This document shows, in pieces, positions 36,035 through 48,009 of a DNA stretch of 64,000 nucleotides (positions within the stretch are counted from its first letter, which is position 1; each line of letters begins with the position of its first letter). The translations under genes and the position numbers were made by a program. Origin of the DNA: Istiophorus platypterus (taxonomy: Eukaryota > Chordata > Actinopteri > Istiophoriformes > Istiophoridae); the NCBI GenBank assembly GCA_016859345.1, contig CM029114.1:12422501-12486500 (forward strand). Direction: 5' to 3'. The notes under the pieces were generated by a model that made no database searches, was not told the DNA's origin, and saw only the letters and a list, made by a program, of their open reading frames with translations.

Positions 36035-36806
36035 TCTACTGAAAAATCTTCACCTTCTTCAAACTACAGCAGCATGAAGGCATAAATGATCCAATGTTAG
36101 TACCTCTGCATCGCTTCCTGTTGATGAAAAATCGAATTTTCTCCTCCTAATGTGTACAACTGTAAGTGATCCAGCCATGGCACACTTAACTCACATCACA
36201 ACTCCATATGTTTCAATCACATGCTGTAACATCTCAGAAGACAGGATTCCTCATCATCCTGTGAACCACAGCACAATGCTCAGCCAGTGGGGCCTTTCCA
36301 ACTTCTTGATATAATCTTCAAACTGCTGATGAAGTTGACTCCAGTGTGTTTCTTTTAAATCAAGACTTAAAAGCTATTTGTTTTTACTGTCCTATATGTG
36401 TGCAAAACTTTCTAATTTATATGTAATTTAAAATCAACCATAGTTCCAGAAAGGGGAATAATTTGAATGTATTTTTTGGAATTAGCTTTTTGTATATTTA
36501 AATTGGATTTACTATAATCCCACTCTTGTAATCTAGTTCTATTGTTGGTACAACCTTCTCTTATAATTGCCCCCTCCTACCTGTGGTTGGTCACGGTGTG
36601 TGTGTGTGTTGGGGGGGGGGGGTGGCAGGGTCGGATGGTGGGAATAGGGGATGGGGGAGGGGTCACTTACATTTTTTGGAGGTGAATTTCCCTTGTTCTG
36701 TTAGAAAGCCTGTACTGGATCAGGAACTGTTGTTAATGTATGCCTGTTAAGGCCATTGACCCTCTGCATGTCATATTGAGCTCTACAAATAAACCTGACT
36801 TCACTT
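36035..36806 (+). pseudogene. L2-like LINE, ORF2 C-terminus and 3' UTR relic
   Basis: Fragments in broken frames give LKNLHLLQT near the start and FKSRLKSYLF near 36350-36385. These correspond to the LHLLQNAAAR and FKSLLKTHLF landmarks at the C-terminal end of fish L2 ORF2. The 3' region ends with GAGCTCTACAAATAAACCTG and a loose ACTTCACTT tail, like L2 3' ends. Multiple stops and frameshifts make it non-functional. It does not connect to the relic at 26280-27235, so this is a separate 5'-truncated insertion. Confidence 0.65.
36611..36662 (+). other. G-rich tract, quadruplex potential
   Basis: A run of 12 G is followed by GGG, GGG, GGGG, GGGGG and GGGG runs within about 50 bases. It lies in the L2 3' UTR relic, just after a (GT)n patch. 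Confidence 0.7.
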
Positions 36807-37402
36807 AATATCCAAGAGTCAAAGAAAAACATGTTCTTGTTCTAATGGACTGTGCAATATGTTGATATAAGCTGCACTATCTTAGCAGACATGGTTGCTC
36901 CTAAGGTTAAAATGAAAATGTATTATGGTAATTTCACAACCAAAACCCAACCAAGTTGCATTAGTATTGTGTCATATCAGCACTCTTGCAAAGGGTTTAG
37001 CTATAAATTTAGATTTTTGCAGTGTCCACAGCATGTAAGTGAGACAGACTAGGGGCAGTTGAAGTCCATTGTTGCTTAATGGATTTTAAATTGATAGATA
37101 GAGCAGAGAAATAATGGCCTCAGACTTTTCATTGCAATGGTCAAATCAAAATGTAGACTACTGATAAAATGTTACTGATCTTAGAAGCAGATTGTTACAA
37201 GCATGGAAACATTTATTTTATTACTACTTATAAACACATTTTCCTCTGTGACAGGCTTAAAAGATCACAATAGAGACAGAAAGCTTAGAGTAAGTGTTTA
37301 AAGTGTTTTTGAGTAAAAATGGATATACCTACTTTCCTTTGAAAACATGAAAAGTAACAACAGACATGTAAAATTTGATTTCATCACTCAGTAGTAACGC
37401 CA
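36807..37402. other. Unassigned non-coding sequence
   Basis: Nothing recognised. A 66-codon open frame at 36852-37052 has no motif. Confidence 0.45.
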
Positions 37403-37510
37403 CACTCAGTTGTCAGTTTACTAAGTACACCTTGATAGAACTAAAGCAGTCTAATTCAACAGTTCTGCAATAAATTCTGCATTCAGGGAGGTTATAATGT
37501 TCAGTTTTTA
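37403..37510 (+). mobile_element. Single end of the 13738-type MITE family
   Basis: ACTCAGTTGTCAGTTTACTA followed by AGTACACC, AACTAAAGCAGTCTAAT, CAACAGTTCTGCAATAAATT and TATAATGTTCAGTTTT parallels the left arm of the MITE at 13738. Divergence is strong and the opposite arm is not seen, so the copy is partial. Confidence 0.5.
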
Positions 37511-38540
37511 TTATAATTAGAGAGATGTTTGTTTTAACTGTATGATAATTTTCTATGTTGTACTTTGTGGTTCTGTCAAATTCAACTGAGTGAATATAAA
37601 GTATGAATATGCACACAAACTGGCTTTGACATGATAAAGTCAAATAAAAAAAAAAATCACTTATCAAGACACTTGTCCATCATTCACACACACTTTCATA
37701 ATACAGCCATACATTAACACGCACACATGCACACAAACATTATGATGCATTACACAAGCCATGTTTTTGAAGCTGAGTATTATTAATTAATATAATATAA
37801 CTATTATATTAAAGCAGTTCCGCAGTTCAGTGCTGTCAGAACACATGCATTTATCGTGGATGAACTGTCTGCCCTCCGTTTTAATTATCAGAATGTGCAG
37901 CTGTGTGGAAAATAATCTAAGGTGCATGGTGTCATATTTTAACCACCGCAGCAGAAACATTTTTTGGGGGTAAATATTTATCACTGCCATTAACCTTCAA
38001 GGCAAGATTATTGTTGTTTACAACATTCATATCATGGCTTTTACTCATAAATATTGTGCACCAATATTAACAGCAACTTAAAATGGTACATGCATGCATA
38101 GTATGTCGTAGGTGCTTAACACACACCCATGCATACGCTTTGGATGAGTGGATGAAATGGAGAGGTTAGCAGTCTTCTTGCATCTTTGACTTAAAGAAGT
38201 CAAAAAGGCCAATGTAAAATCTAAGGATATGGACAGATTGGCCTTGAGCCAATGCTGTGAAAAAAAAAAAAAACACTTTGAAACCAAAGACAAGGTTTGA
38301 AACAGCCAAAAAGTGTTATGAGTGGAACAACAAGATTTCAAAGTGAAAAACTATTTCTGATCTTTCGTTCGGGTGTGTCATTCATTCATTCATTCAAACC
38401 ATTCTGTCGATAAAGTCTCTTCTTTCAGTAACTTTCTAGAAATCTTGTTAATGTCTCAATTACTTTTGTAGTTGGAAAAAAAGGGAAACTGTTCATTTAC
38501 AACTTTTAACAATGTCCTCATTAAAAGCTTCAATGTGCAG
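37511..38540. other. Unassigned sequence with minor microsatellites
   Basis: Short (CA)-rich patch at 37685-37740 and (ATTC)4 at 38379-38395. No gene supported. Confidence 0.45.
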
Positions 38541-38734
38541 AATTTTTTTTATGTGATTACAGCGTTTTCAAACTCACTCATCTAGCAGTACAATGTGCTA
38601 GTTGAAACATAAGACAGTTGTAGTGAAATTTGGTGCCTGTGTTACTTACAGTCCACTCATCTCCATCAGAACCATAGGTGCAGAGTGAAAAATGTAAGAC
38701 AGTCTGGCAAAAAAGGTGAACACGCCTCCACTGG
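38541..38734 (+). repeat. Possible dispersed repeat fragment
   Basis: Starts AGCTTCAATGTGCAGAATTT and contains GGTGCCTGTGTTACTTACAG and GTCCACTCATCTCCATCAGA. The opening resembles a common percomorph repeat that begins with AGGTTCAGTGTGTAG. Evidence is weak. Confidence 0.3.
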
Positions 38735-38975
38735 CCACTTCATTGTGTAAACCTGTAGAATCTAATGCAATACAATATAAAAGCCCCACTATGTAGTCTA
38801 GTATTATTAAATTTATAAATTATCAGTCTGTGTTGTCAGAAAGATGATGATTCTAATTTACATTTATAATGGTGGTTCTAGTGGGTGGTGGTCGCGTTTT
38901 CATAAAATTTCCCCCGCTCATGTATATATGAGGGGACAAAATATTAGAAACACTTCTTTCTCATACATAAAGTAT
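38735..38975 (+). mobile_element. MITE-family fragment related to 13738 and 37403
   Basis: CTGGCCACTTCATTGTGTAA followed by ACCTGTAGAATCTAATGCAA and TACAATATAAAAG parallels the same family arm. GAGGGGACAAAATATTAGAA and ACACTTC at the end match my recollection of the family interior. Only one arm is visible. Confidence 0.5.
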
Positions 38976-39638
38976 ATAGTAAATAAAACAATGGACAATG
39001 TATAACTTATAAAATTAAATTTTTACAAAGAGCTTTTTCATAGTTAAGGACTTGCAAGTCACAGGATCATCTCCTTTATGCACTAAAACTAATCCACTAG
39101 GGAGGTATATTATCTCATCTATACTATTCTTACATAAGTTAAACAGATTTTATTATTTAATAATTACACTACCTGTTAAAAAAACATGAGCTTTATAAAA
39201 TAGAAACAACACAGTCTGGAGTCTTTAACCTATTAAGCCTTGCATGCGTCTCCCCTCAGAACTGGATGCGACATACATCGGTTTTATGTCATCATGCTCA
39301 GGACACTTGACCAATGAAAATGTATTGTGATTCGCTGAAATACTAAGGGGAAAGGCAAAATGCATATATACCAATACATGTATTTTTTTTGTTTTTCAGT
39401 GGCCTTAGTTTGCAAAAACATTTTTAAAGACGTGCTTTAGACAATGGCTGACAACATTAGGTAACAGCATTGGAGGAGAGTACAGCAGTTACTTGAAAAT
39501 AAGAATGATAAAGACTAAGAAGATTCAGACTCAGTCCTTAACATGTCTACTGAGCCGCTATATAAGGCTTAGTGGGTGAGAGATGGGGCGGGGGGGTTGG
39601 TGAGTAAAAGCCAATATCACTGAAACGCCATTACAGGA

Positions 39639-39948
39639 TCACTAAAACCTTTATTTCTATGCTTCTGAAGCAGATAGAGACATGAAATGAAAAACCATTT
39701 AAAAATTAAACCTTTGGCTTTTATTGTAATTGACTGCCTTTGCCCTTATTTTCATCAACATTTAAAAAATTTGATTAATAAACAAACAAAAATTTAAGTA
39801 AACTGAAAATATAGACAAATGTGCTTGTTGTTTCCAGTCTTATGCAGTTCCAGGACAAAGGCAATCATTTACATTAAAAAGCCAAAGGTTTAAGCTTTTA
39901 AATGGTTTTAAAATGGCTTCAGAGGCTGAGAAATAAAGGTTTGAGTGA
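39639..39948. mobile_element. 310-bp inverted repeat (foldback element or MITE)
   Basis: The left arm (39639-39747) and right arm (39852-39948) are reverse complements. Shared blocks are TCACT-AAACCTTTATTTCT, CTCTGAAGC or its CTTCTGAAGC variant, AACCATTTAAAA, TTAAACCTTTGGCTTTT, ATGT or TTGT, and TGCCTTTG. They differ mainly by one 10-12 base indel and scattered changes. The central 104-base spacer is A-rich with no coding content. This is a foldback-like structure of unknown family. Confidence 0.72.
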
Positions 39949-41145
39949 ATGCTGACAATTTCAGAAAACCCTCAGGGTTTCAGAGGTTGTTTGCAAACTT
40001 TACAGGCTTAGGTTTTAGAATGCGTGCCTTAGGTCTTAAATGAGTTAATATGACAAACAACAAAGTAGGAAAACAACAGTCCACATGTCCAAATTCCAAT
40101 TCTGTTACATTTATTTTCAACAATTTTCTGATAAAATTTGCTTTGCTCTGCAGGAGAACTCTGTAAAAAGCTTTTGTGATGCATATATACAGGAGTTCAC
40201 AAACACACAGCGTGCTGCACAGCAAACACCATCAGAACTTTCTTTTGACCCAGACTTTAGGTCAAGTTCCAGGGCAATGGTCTTGAATTTGAGTTTACTG
40301 AAGGTGTGTAGTTTACAGAAAAGCGGGCACATATTGATTTTAACCTCCATAGTTGTTTTTTAGTATTTCTGTCTCTTCTTGCTTTCTACACTCTCTACTT
40401 CTCTTGTTGTGAGGTAAGCTATATATAATATTAAAATTAAATGCCATGTTTTGCATGCTGGTAATGCGCTAATTTTGTGCAACATTACCCCTCTGTACAA
40501 CCATTACTGTGTTTTTTTTCTAGTTTGGTCTAGTGTTATTTGTTATATTTAGGTACTTCTAGTCAGTGCAGTAATTGCACAATCATAATCAAGATCAGCT
40601 CAAGTTGGGAATAAATTAAAGCACTCTTAAAGTTGCTTTTCTGCACCCAATCAACTGCAAAGGTAATTTAATTCCTTTATAAAACATAATACAGAAACAC
40701 TGACTGCATTTTGCCATTAATTAAGCCTTTTGGAGGTTAATTTGATGATAGTTCTCTCACACAGCCACTCAAAAAGAGAAGCAAATGTTTTGATCCATAT
40801 CCTGAATCTTTAAAAAAATCCACATTAGTATTTGTACAGTCAAAGGCCTTAATAGCAATCCTCCTGGAAGAGGGCTTGTGGCTTATTCTTTTCCTTGGGA
40901 CACATGTCTTCCTAAGTTGAAAAATTTAGGAGCACATTGGAACCTTAGGGACACAATTGATCAAACAGTGTGTTTTTCATTAATAAAGGGATACAAAGAC
41001 ATTTACAAGTATAATGATTTAGTCTATTTGAATACAATAAGTACAATAGGTTTTGAATTATGTCTACTTCAAACTGTATTTATTTAATAAATATGCACCG
41101 ATTTATACTTTAAACGTCCTTATATTGTACATACAGGATAAACAC
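39949..41145. other. Unassigned non-coding sequence
   Basis: Open frames on both strands at about 39980-40363 overlap and carry no recognised domain. No gene supported. Confidence 0.45.
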
Positions 41146-41500
41146 CAGTGTTTCCCATAAGCTTAGAATTTACTTGTGGTGGTGAACAGAGACTGTAACC
41201 CAGGTTATCTTCTGTAGCTACAACTTATAAATGTCCCCTAAACGCCTTACATGCAGGATATCGATAGATGCTAGTCTAGCAGCTACACACAGAGAAGCCT
41301 CCAGTCCCCATTCAGTTATTCACCACATTCAACTCAGAGAGACGTGTGCCCAAAAATTAGGTAGTGTGAAAAGAGTGAAATAAGGCATTTTACATAAGAC
41401 CGGCCTAAGTTGAAACCGAGTGATTTTATCTACCTAGGTATTTCTTAATCTACCTGGGAGAGCTGCCTATGGAAAGCCTATATATGGCTGAAAGGTAAGA
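41146..41500 (+). mobile_element. Probable hAT MITE fragment
   Basis: Starts with CAGTGTTTCCC and continues AGAATTTACTTGTGGTGGTG, GTAACCCAGGTTATC and later TTAATCTACCTGGGAGAGCT. This order resembles a teleost hAT MITE that I know. The other terminus (GGGAAACACTG) is not found, so it is truncated. A similar TTGTGGTGGTGAGCAGAG patch occurs at about 54079-54097. Confidence 0.42.
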
Positions 41501-41830
41501 ACGGTATGATAACCTCTATAATATGATGAGAATCACAATCAGAAAACTTTCATCCTCTGGGGAAAGGTTTTGTTACAATTGCTCAACATTTAGGAAAAAA
41601 AAATAATAAGCAGAAAAGTAAAAACTAATATAAAACCACTATAGAAGAGTGATAGTAATAAATGGACAGTAATTGAATATAAAAAAAAAAGTGCAATGCA
41701 ATTTGCAAAAACGAAAAGGAACATGTTCGGTAGCATCACAGTATGAACGAAAGTGCAAAATGGAAATAGGCTAAGTAGATTATTAATTAACAGTAAATTA
41801 ATGCTAATGTAATGGGCAAAGGAAAACTAA

Positions 41831-42782
41831 GTGAAAAGTGCAGTATGGATCAACAGTAAAGTAATGCTTTTTCAGCAGCAGAATTCTGATGAAGATGAGC
41901 ATAAAGAGGAGGAATTGTATAACTGGATGGCCACAGGATGGCAGGACCTCCTGTGGTGTTCAGTAGAGCACTTCGTCATTCTGAGTCTCTGGCAGAACAT
42001 GCTCCTCTGGCTAACCAGAACACTGTGTAGAGGGTGGGAAACAGTGTCCATGATGGAGAGGAGTTTTGACAACATCCTCCTCTCTGTGACTACAGGCAGC
42101 GGGTCTAGCTCCGTCCCATGACTGAGCCAGCCTTCTGAATCAGTTTGGCGAGTGTGTTGCTGTAAATCAGCCTCAGGTTACCTGCCCAGCAGACCACAGT
42201 GTGAAAAAAGCAATTGGCCACCACAGACTTACAAAACAAATTGCAGCACAGTGCCACAGAGGTTCAAGGACTGGAGTCTCCATAGTAAAGAGCCAACACT
42301 GGCCCTTTCTGAAAATAGCAAAAGTGTTCCCGGTCCAGTTGAGTGTGCTTTCCAGATATGTGCACTATATTTTGTATCTGTAACTCCCCCATCGCTCCCG
42401 CTATGGAAAGTGAAGAAGCAGGTGTCCCGGATCTCCTGAATCCCACCACCACCTCCGTTGTTTTGCTGATGTTGAGCTGCAGGTGGTTCAGCTCACACCA
42501 GTCTGAAAAAACTGTCCTGCAGTCTGAGTTGTACCAGATAAAGAGAAAAGGGGAGAGGACAGCCCCCAGTGGAGTTCCAGTAATTCTCACCACTGTGTCA
42601 AACACACAGTTCAAGATGTTCATGCTAAGGTCGTCCAGTATGGTAGTCCATGGTCCACGGCACCTGAGGAGCATCAACCTCCATGACGGCCATGATGTTG
42701 TCCTCAACAGCACCAGCTGGATGACATTGAAGGCATGGGGAGGAATGAAGATGTGAAATCCAAGTTTCTGGCCTGTAATCAT
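41831..42782 (-). pseudogene. LINE reverse transcriptase relic, jockey/L2-like, minus strand
   Basis: The minus-strand translation carries TGTPLGAVLSPFLF, then WCELNHLQLNISKTTEVVV and FRRSGTP. Further on, from a frame ending near 41872, comes LLSIMDTVSHPLHSVL with KCSTEHHRRSC. These correspond in order to the reverse transcriptase palm (APQGTVLSPFLF), the WC-NHLQLN-KTKE motif and the C-terminal MLDNTSHPMH and RRSFLPAAVRLYN motifs of fish LINEs. The palm segment that should contain the catalytic FADD/FSDD box is deleted between the SPFLF and WCELN motifs. Several frameshifts exist. It is inactive, and part of it reads as the longest open frame in the window (172 codons). Confidence 0.85.
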
Positions 42783-43169
42783 AAAGCAGTACTTCTTAGT
42801 CCCAAACAGAAAAAAATTCTGCTCAGTCTGTTAGATATAAAGGATATCACATCACGGTCGCAGCAGCCTTTGTAAGCAGCTCATTTGGCCCACTTTGAGC
42901 TCAGTCCAGCTACCCACAGCAGGACTGCGATCAAATTGTTCTACTGAAAGCTCCTCCTGGGCCCTTTGTGCTGACAAATGGATCACTTGATTTTTTTTCA
43001 ACGGGAACCATTTGTTCACGCCAGTGATTTCATTGTTATTGTTGTCTTATCAACCTTTTTATGGAAAAAAGAGGCACACATGCACTTCAAAATACCTTTT
43101 ATATAGTTTTAGCACATCTAGTTTTAGTTGCAAATGTGAGTGACACTCCTGCACTGTCGAGCCTACATT
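42783..43169. other. Unassigned spacer between two transposon relics
   Basis: No repeat or gene identified. Confidence 0.45.
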
Positions 43170-43895
43170 GGCATGAAAAAGGAGTAGAAGATGAACGGAT
43201 CTCCAAATGGCATAAAATTAAAGATGAAATGTTCCTCAAAATTTGAAGCAATAGGAGGGTATTATTTTTCTTGTAAAAAATTTTACAAGTTTGTGCACCC
43301 TTAAGAGATTTGAGCTCTCAGATAACTCTGACAAGTAATTATCTTCCTAGGGCTATGGCTTGTCTCAGTCATTATTAGGAAAGGCCAAGTAATGCAAATT
43401 TCAAAGCTTTATAAATACTCTGATTCCTCAATCTTTGTCCAAACAATCAGCAGCCATGGGTTCCTCTGACCAGCTGCCAAGCACTCTGAAAATTAAAATA
43501 CCTGATGCCCACAAAGCAGGAGAAGGTTATAACAAGATAGCAAAGCTATTTCGGGTAGCCATTTCCTCAGTTGGTAGTAAATGGGAACAGTGGAGGTCAT
43601 GTTTAGGTATGGAAAACCGAGAAAACTGACAGAGTGTTGGTGCACTGTTCTGCTGTGCAGTGACACAAAAGAGGATGGCATCTACAACAGGCAAATAATT
43701 CCCAAACAAATCTCAGAATTCACAATGGACTACCTTATGAGGCACAGGCTGAATGTCTTGCCATAGCCCTGAGAGTCCCCCATCTTAAACAACACGAGAA
43801 ATCTGTGGATAGGCCTTAAAATAACAGTGCATGCAAGACGGCCCGAGAATCTCACGGAAGTAGAACCCTTTTGCAAGAAAGAATAGGTGAAAAGG
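43170..43895 (+). mobile_element. Tc1-like transposon relic with internal deletions
   Basis: The 5' non-coding part shows AGTAGAAGATGAACGGATCT and CCAAATGGCATAAAATTAAA. The transposase N-terminal helix-turn-helix region is legible as HKAGEGYNKIAKLFRVA near 43510-43560. It is followed by a jump to a VVHCSTVQRH-like segment and another jump to STMDYLMRHRLNVLP and ENLWI-like C-terminal sequence (NLWIGLK). The segment carrying the first catalytic aspartate and most of the DDE core is missing, and the 3' inverted repeat is not visible. The coding frame is broken. The assignment rests on recalled Tc1 consensus. Confidence 0.75.
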
Positions 43896-46800
43896 ACTGA
43901 TCAGGTGTGACGGTGTTTCTGTACCCTTCAGCTCCTCATGATCAGACACTGCTGGGTATCCCACTTCTCATGGCAACTAAATCAGGAGCAAACAGGTGAG
44001 CGCTGGGTGGAGCTGGGCATGCTGTGTCCACAGTGTTTGCAACCTGAGCAGTGAACCAGTAGTGTAAACAGAGAAACAACAGATGTGAAGGGTAGTGACA
44101 GCATAAGCAGAGTCTCTTACTGCCAGGAGCACACTGGACGCTCTGCAAAGCTTAGAGCATGTCATGTGGAATTTAGCAGTGGAACTTACCTCCTCCTGCA
44201 ACATGTTTCACTCCGTAATATAGGCGTGATTTTTTTGTTTTTTGTTTTTATATACAATTAATGCCATTGTTCCACATTTTTTCATTCCGTTTCAATCTTA
44301 ATATTATGCTTGAACTACAACAACAGGTTTTAAAGTCAACCCTGTGAATTACTTTAAAATTCTGTGAATTTGGTTATTCCTTTACAGATACGTGGACGTA
44401 ACTGCAGTAAGGGATGGGCAATGCTTCATTTTCTAATCTTCAAATTGCTTGTTTAAACTGATCACTTGTCAAAGACCCCAAGATATCCACTTTACAAGGA
44501 CATAAACATTTGAGAAGTTTTAACAATTAATTGATTATCAAAATTCCTGCTTATAATTTTCTGCTAATTAACTTAATTTTTCAGCATAACACGATTGTTC
44601 CGTATGAACATGATTCTTAAACGCTGTTAAGAAAAGGTTGTTTAAAAAGTTTTGATTGGATTCGTTGAATTTGACCTCCAGTAACATAATCTTCGTCCTT
44701 GGGGGACTTTTGAACTCTCCATCTATGGTCGTTGTTGTTCTTTTTTTTTCATTTCGACTTAGGCTGGCTGTGGAGTTGATAGAGATTCACAGCTCTGTCT
44801 GATGGGACACTGGAGGGCAGGATAGGACAGAGGTGCTTCCCTGCTTGCCCTCCATCTTTCATTCCTCCCCCCCTACTTAGATCAATAACAAGCTCCTTAG
44901 CCACAGGTGCTCTCCGGGGAGACAGACCTGGAGCCTTCCCTCTTCAGCTCATTGTCTGTTGTTGAATCTGGTGGAGCCAAGCATTCAGGCCTGACCAGTG
45001 CACACAGCCTCAAGCCTTTTGATGAATTGGAACATACAGTATGCAGGTATACACAGGGAGTTTTGTCTAAAAGTGGACATGCATGCATGCACACGTCTCG
45101 GATCTCGCTCCCTTACGCATACACAAAAAAAGAAAAAAATCACACAATGGTTTCATTAAAGATGGTGTAAATATCATGTGACCTCCCAAACACTAGAGAA
45201 GATACAGTGAAAATATTAGAGCCTGCTGGTTAGTAATTGCACTGATGACATTAAGCCTCATAATCACAGTTTGATACATGGTGTGCCATACCACAATAGA
45301 TGAATGTTGTACTGTACCAGTAGGCATTATGTACAGATAAGACTAAGAGAAGACTAAAAAAATAGTGTTATGACTTGGCTTTTTTTATTCAAAATCCACT
45401 GGAATTTTGTTTTTAGGTTAATATGAAACATAGTGTTGTGTTGACTTACTTGTTGGGCAGGGAAGAGACCTTATTCCAAGGCCCAGAATATTTGTGTTTT
45501 GACAATTGGAATATCATAGAGGATTGCAGATACTACTGAAGCCACTGACACGCAATCACCAAAAGCAGACTGTACAATACAAAAATAAGACTGTTTAGAA
45601 TATAACATGCAGCCAGCTGATCAACATCTTTCTAATTCAGTGTTCCCAGGCAGTGTTTGAGGGTAATTGAAGAGGACCCTTCAAACTACTTATTCATTCA
45701 GTGGTATTCAGGAAGCAACTCTTGAAAAATCCTTCAATGGATTAAAAAAAATGGAAATTTTAATTGGAATTCTGTATCTCTAGAAATTCACGCTTTTATT
45801 CACTGATGTTGACCATGCAGTAGTCTGAGGTTAGGTAATATACAATGAAGCTTGCAGATTTGACAACCTCTGGCTTTTTCAATACAAGGAAAAATTCATG
45901 AGCTACCACAGATGGGATGGAAATGACCTCTGTGCACAAGTCAGGCAGTGTTACATTGCACATGAACAGCTTCAAATCACAACTCATGTTCTGTAGAAAT
46001 ACAGGATGTGAGAGATGAAGAAAGTATGAGGAAGAAGAGACAGGGGTAAAAGGCAGGAGGAGTCTGCAGATTTTTATTACTGTGAATAAACTGTATAACT
46101 AGTGGCGATATGGTTGTGTATTTCATAATCTTAGGAATTATAGTACCATTTCTTCACAAATTTATTCAAATGCAATATGAAATGTACGTTTTCAATCAAA
46201 AAAAGATTATGTAAACTATTAAACATGAAAACCAAGACAAGTACTCCTGAAGCTCCTTTGAAAAACAGTACAATACAACACAATAGAGTCTGTAGACTGG
46301 CCTTCTTCCTGAGCCTGCATAACTCGGTACATTCGATATCATGCTTATTCAATATCGACCAAATACATTCCCCACAATAAGTACTTTATTATTTACATCA
46401 TTTATGTATATTCTAAGGTTGTGCACCCATAGCCATTGCTGTTCTCACTGTTCTCAAGCAATGTACAGGGCAAAGGGAGAAGTACACAAAAAATACATAA
46501 TGTTGTTGCTGATGTTTTTCCATGGTTTTCATTTATCTATAAGTACGAGGGGATACATACACTGTTCAAGGCCCACTTCTTATGCTCAGAAATCTTCACC
46601 ACAGAGTCTTGATACCAAGTATGTTTTTTGAAGCGTACACATGTATACTCTAATTTCCAGAAGATAACTTATTGATCACAGGTTGGTCAATGCAAGCTCA
46701 TACAAAGATGTGATTCTTTAGCGCTCAGAAGGGACATAAGGTGACAAAAAAGGTTGGTAGAGATACTGGTCAGTAAATTGCCCACCCATCCCAAACAGCC

Positions 46801-47334
46801 CCTGTCCGTGCTCTGTATTGTTTCTCACTCCCTCGTTCTCATCATCCTTCACATCAATTCTCAGATGTTTAATGGAACATTAAATATTGTATACTTTTGG
46901 CCTGGGGCTATTTTTCATAGTTTAACACAAATCTTAATGTAACAGTGCAACATAGCTTGCCGGCTCTGGCAATCTTGAAGTAAATCTAATGGTCACATCT
47001 ATGAGAGCAACAGACTGAAAAGAAACTGCAGACTGGTCAGAGCTCTTGGTTTGTGCCTATTGATGAGGTACTACTTCATATTATGAGACAAGAAGTCAAA
47101 GGCGTTGAACGCAGTGTGCACATTCTACTGTATTTAGTCTGATGCCTTGTCGAAACCCAAATGGCAGGAACAGATGAATTAGTGTGCAGATTTCTCTGCT
47201 CTATCTGAGCCGAAACAGATTACTTAATTAGATGTCAGTGCTGATTGTTCATGCTTTAAATCTGCAAAGAAGAGGGATCTCTGTTGAGGTTTCTTCTATT
47301 TTGCAATGTTTTTTTAACGGCTTTTTCCTTATCC
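43896..47334. other. Unassigned non-coding sequence
   Basis: No gene supported. 44760-45010 is somewhat more GC-rich and repeat-free, with a plausible but unproven open frame (44907-45170, 87 codons). The rest is AT-rich with short chance frames on both strands. Confidence 0.45.
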
Positions 47335-47445
47335 AGCATGAGGGTCTAAGGCCGGAGGGTGTTTTGTTCTGTACAGATTTTAAAGCCCCTGGAGGGAAAT
47401 TTGCGATTTGTGATATTAGGCTATATAAATAAAATTGACTTAACA
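47335..47445 (+). mobile_element. L2-type LINE 3' tail
   Basis: GAGGGTCTAAGGCCGGAGGG, then TGTACAGATTTTAAAGCCCC, GATTTGTGATATTAGGCTAT and ATAAATAAAATTGACTTAAC. This is the 3' terminal pattern that I recognise in fish L2 elements, including the GGCTATATAAATAAAATTGA signature. No ORF2 sequence precedes it, so the insertion is heavily 5'-truncated. Confidence 0.75.
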
Positions 47446-47849
47446 CAATTTATGTACTAAGCCAGGTCCATAGAAAGTGTGTATTCAAGTTGATGGAAGA
47501 ATTTGATTGGCCTGCACAAAACCCTGATCTCAAACCTATTAAACCCCTTTATGATGAATAAGAACCCCAATGGTGAGTCAGACCTTAACACAAAACATCA
47601 GTGGCTACCCTCATTTATATTATAATAATGTCATTGTTATATTATTGTGGTTGAGTGGAAACAAATATCCTGCAGGTTGAAAGTCTCAGATGAAACATAT
47701 TATGCTGATGAGTAAGATGATCACAATTTTGTCCATCACTTCACAAATGTTGAGATCAGGGCTACCTTGTCAAACTCTAAGATAGGATAGGGACGTAAGA
47801 CAGCTTCTTGGATGTGCACAGCACGGGGAAATACAATCGGGAACAGAAG
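47446..47849. other. Unassigned sequence
   Basis: ATTTGATTGGCCTGCACAAA and ACCCTGATCTCAAACCTATT (about 47500-47541) resemble the C-terminal coding part of yet another Tc1-like transposase (W-PAQNPDLKPI). It is too short to call as an element. Confidence 0.4.
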
Positions 47850-48009
47850 TATTTTTACATTGACACAAGTTTCATAATTATGCCTCTTTACAGAACCACA
47901 ATGAATTTTGAAATAAAGCCATCAAGATGTGACTCAATTATAGACTTTCAGCTTTAATTTAAGGGGATTAACAAAGATATTACTCTAAAGATATAGAAAG
48001 AATTTCTAA

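Noticed and set aside
38541..38734. Considered as a complete MITE
   Set aside because: Only the first part resembles a known family; no inverted end was found.
42343..42756. 137-codon plus-strand open frame
   Set aside because: It is the opposite strand of the LINE reverse transcriptase relic.
44760..45170. GC-richer segment with an 87-codon frame, considered as a possible exon
   Set aside because: No recognised protein, no consistent splice sites, and the frame's C-terminus runs into AT-rich low-complexity DNA.
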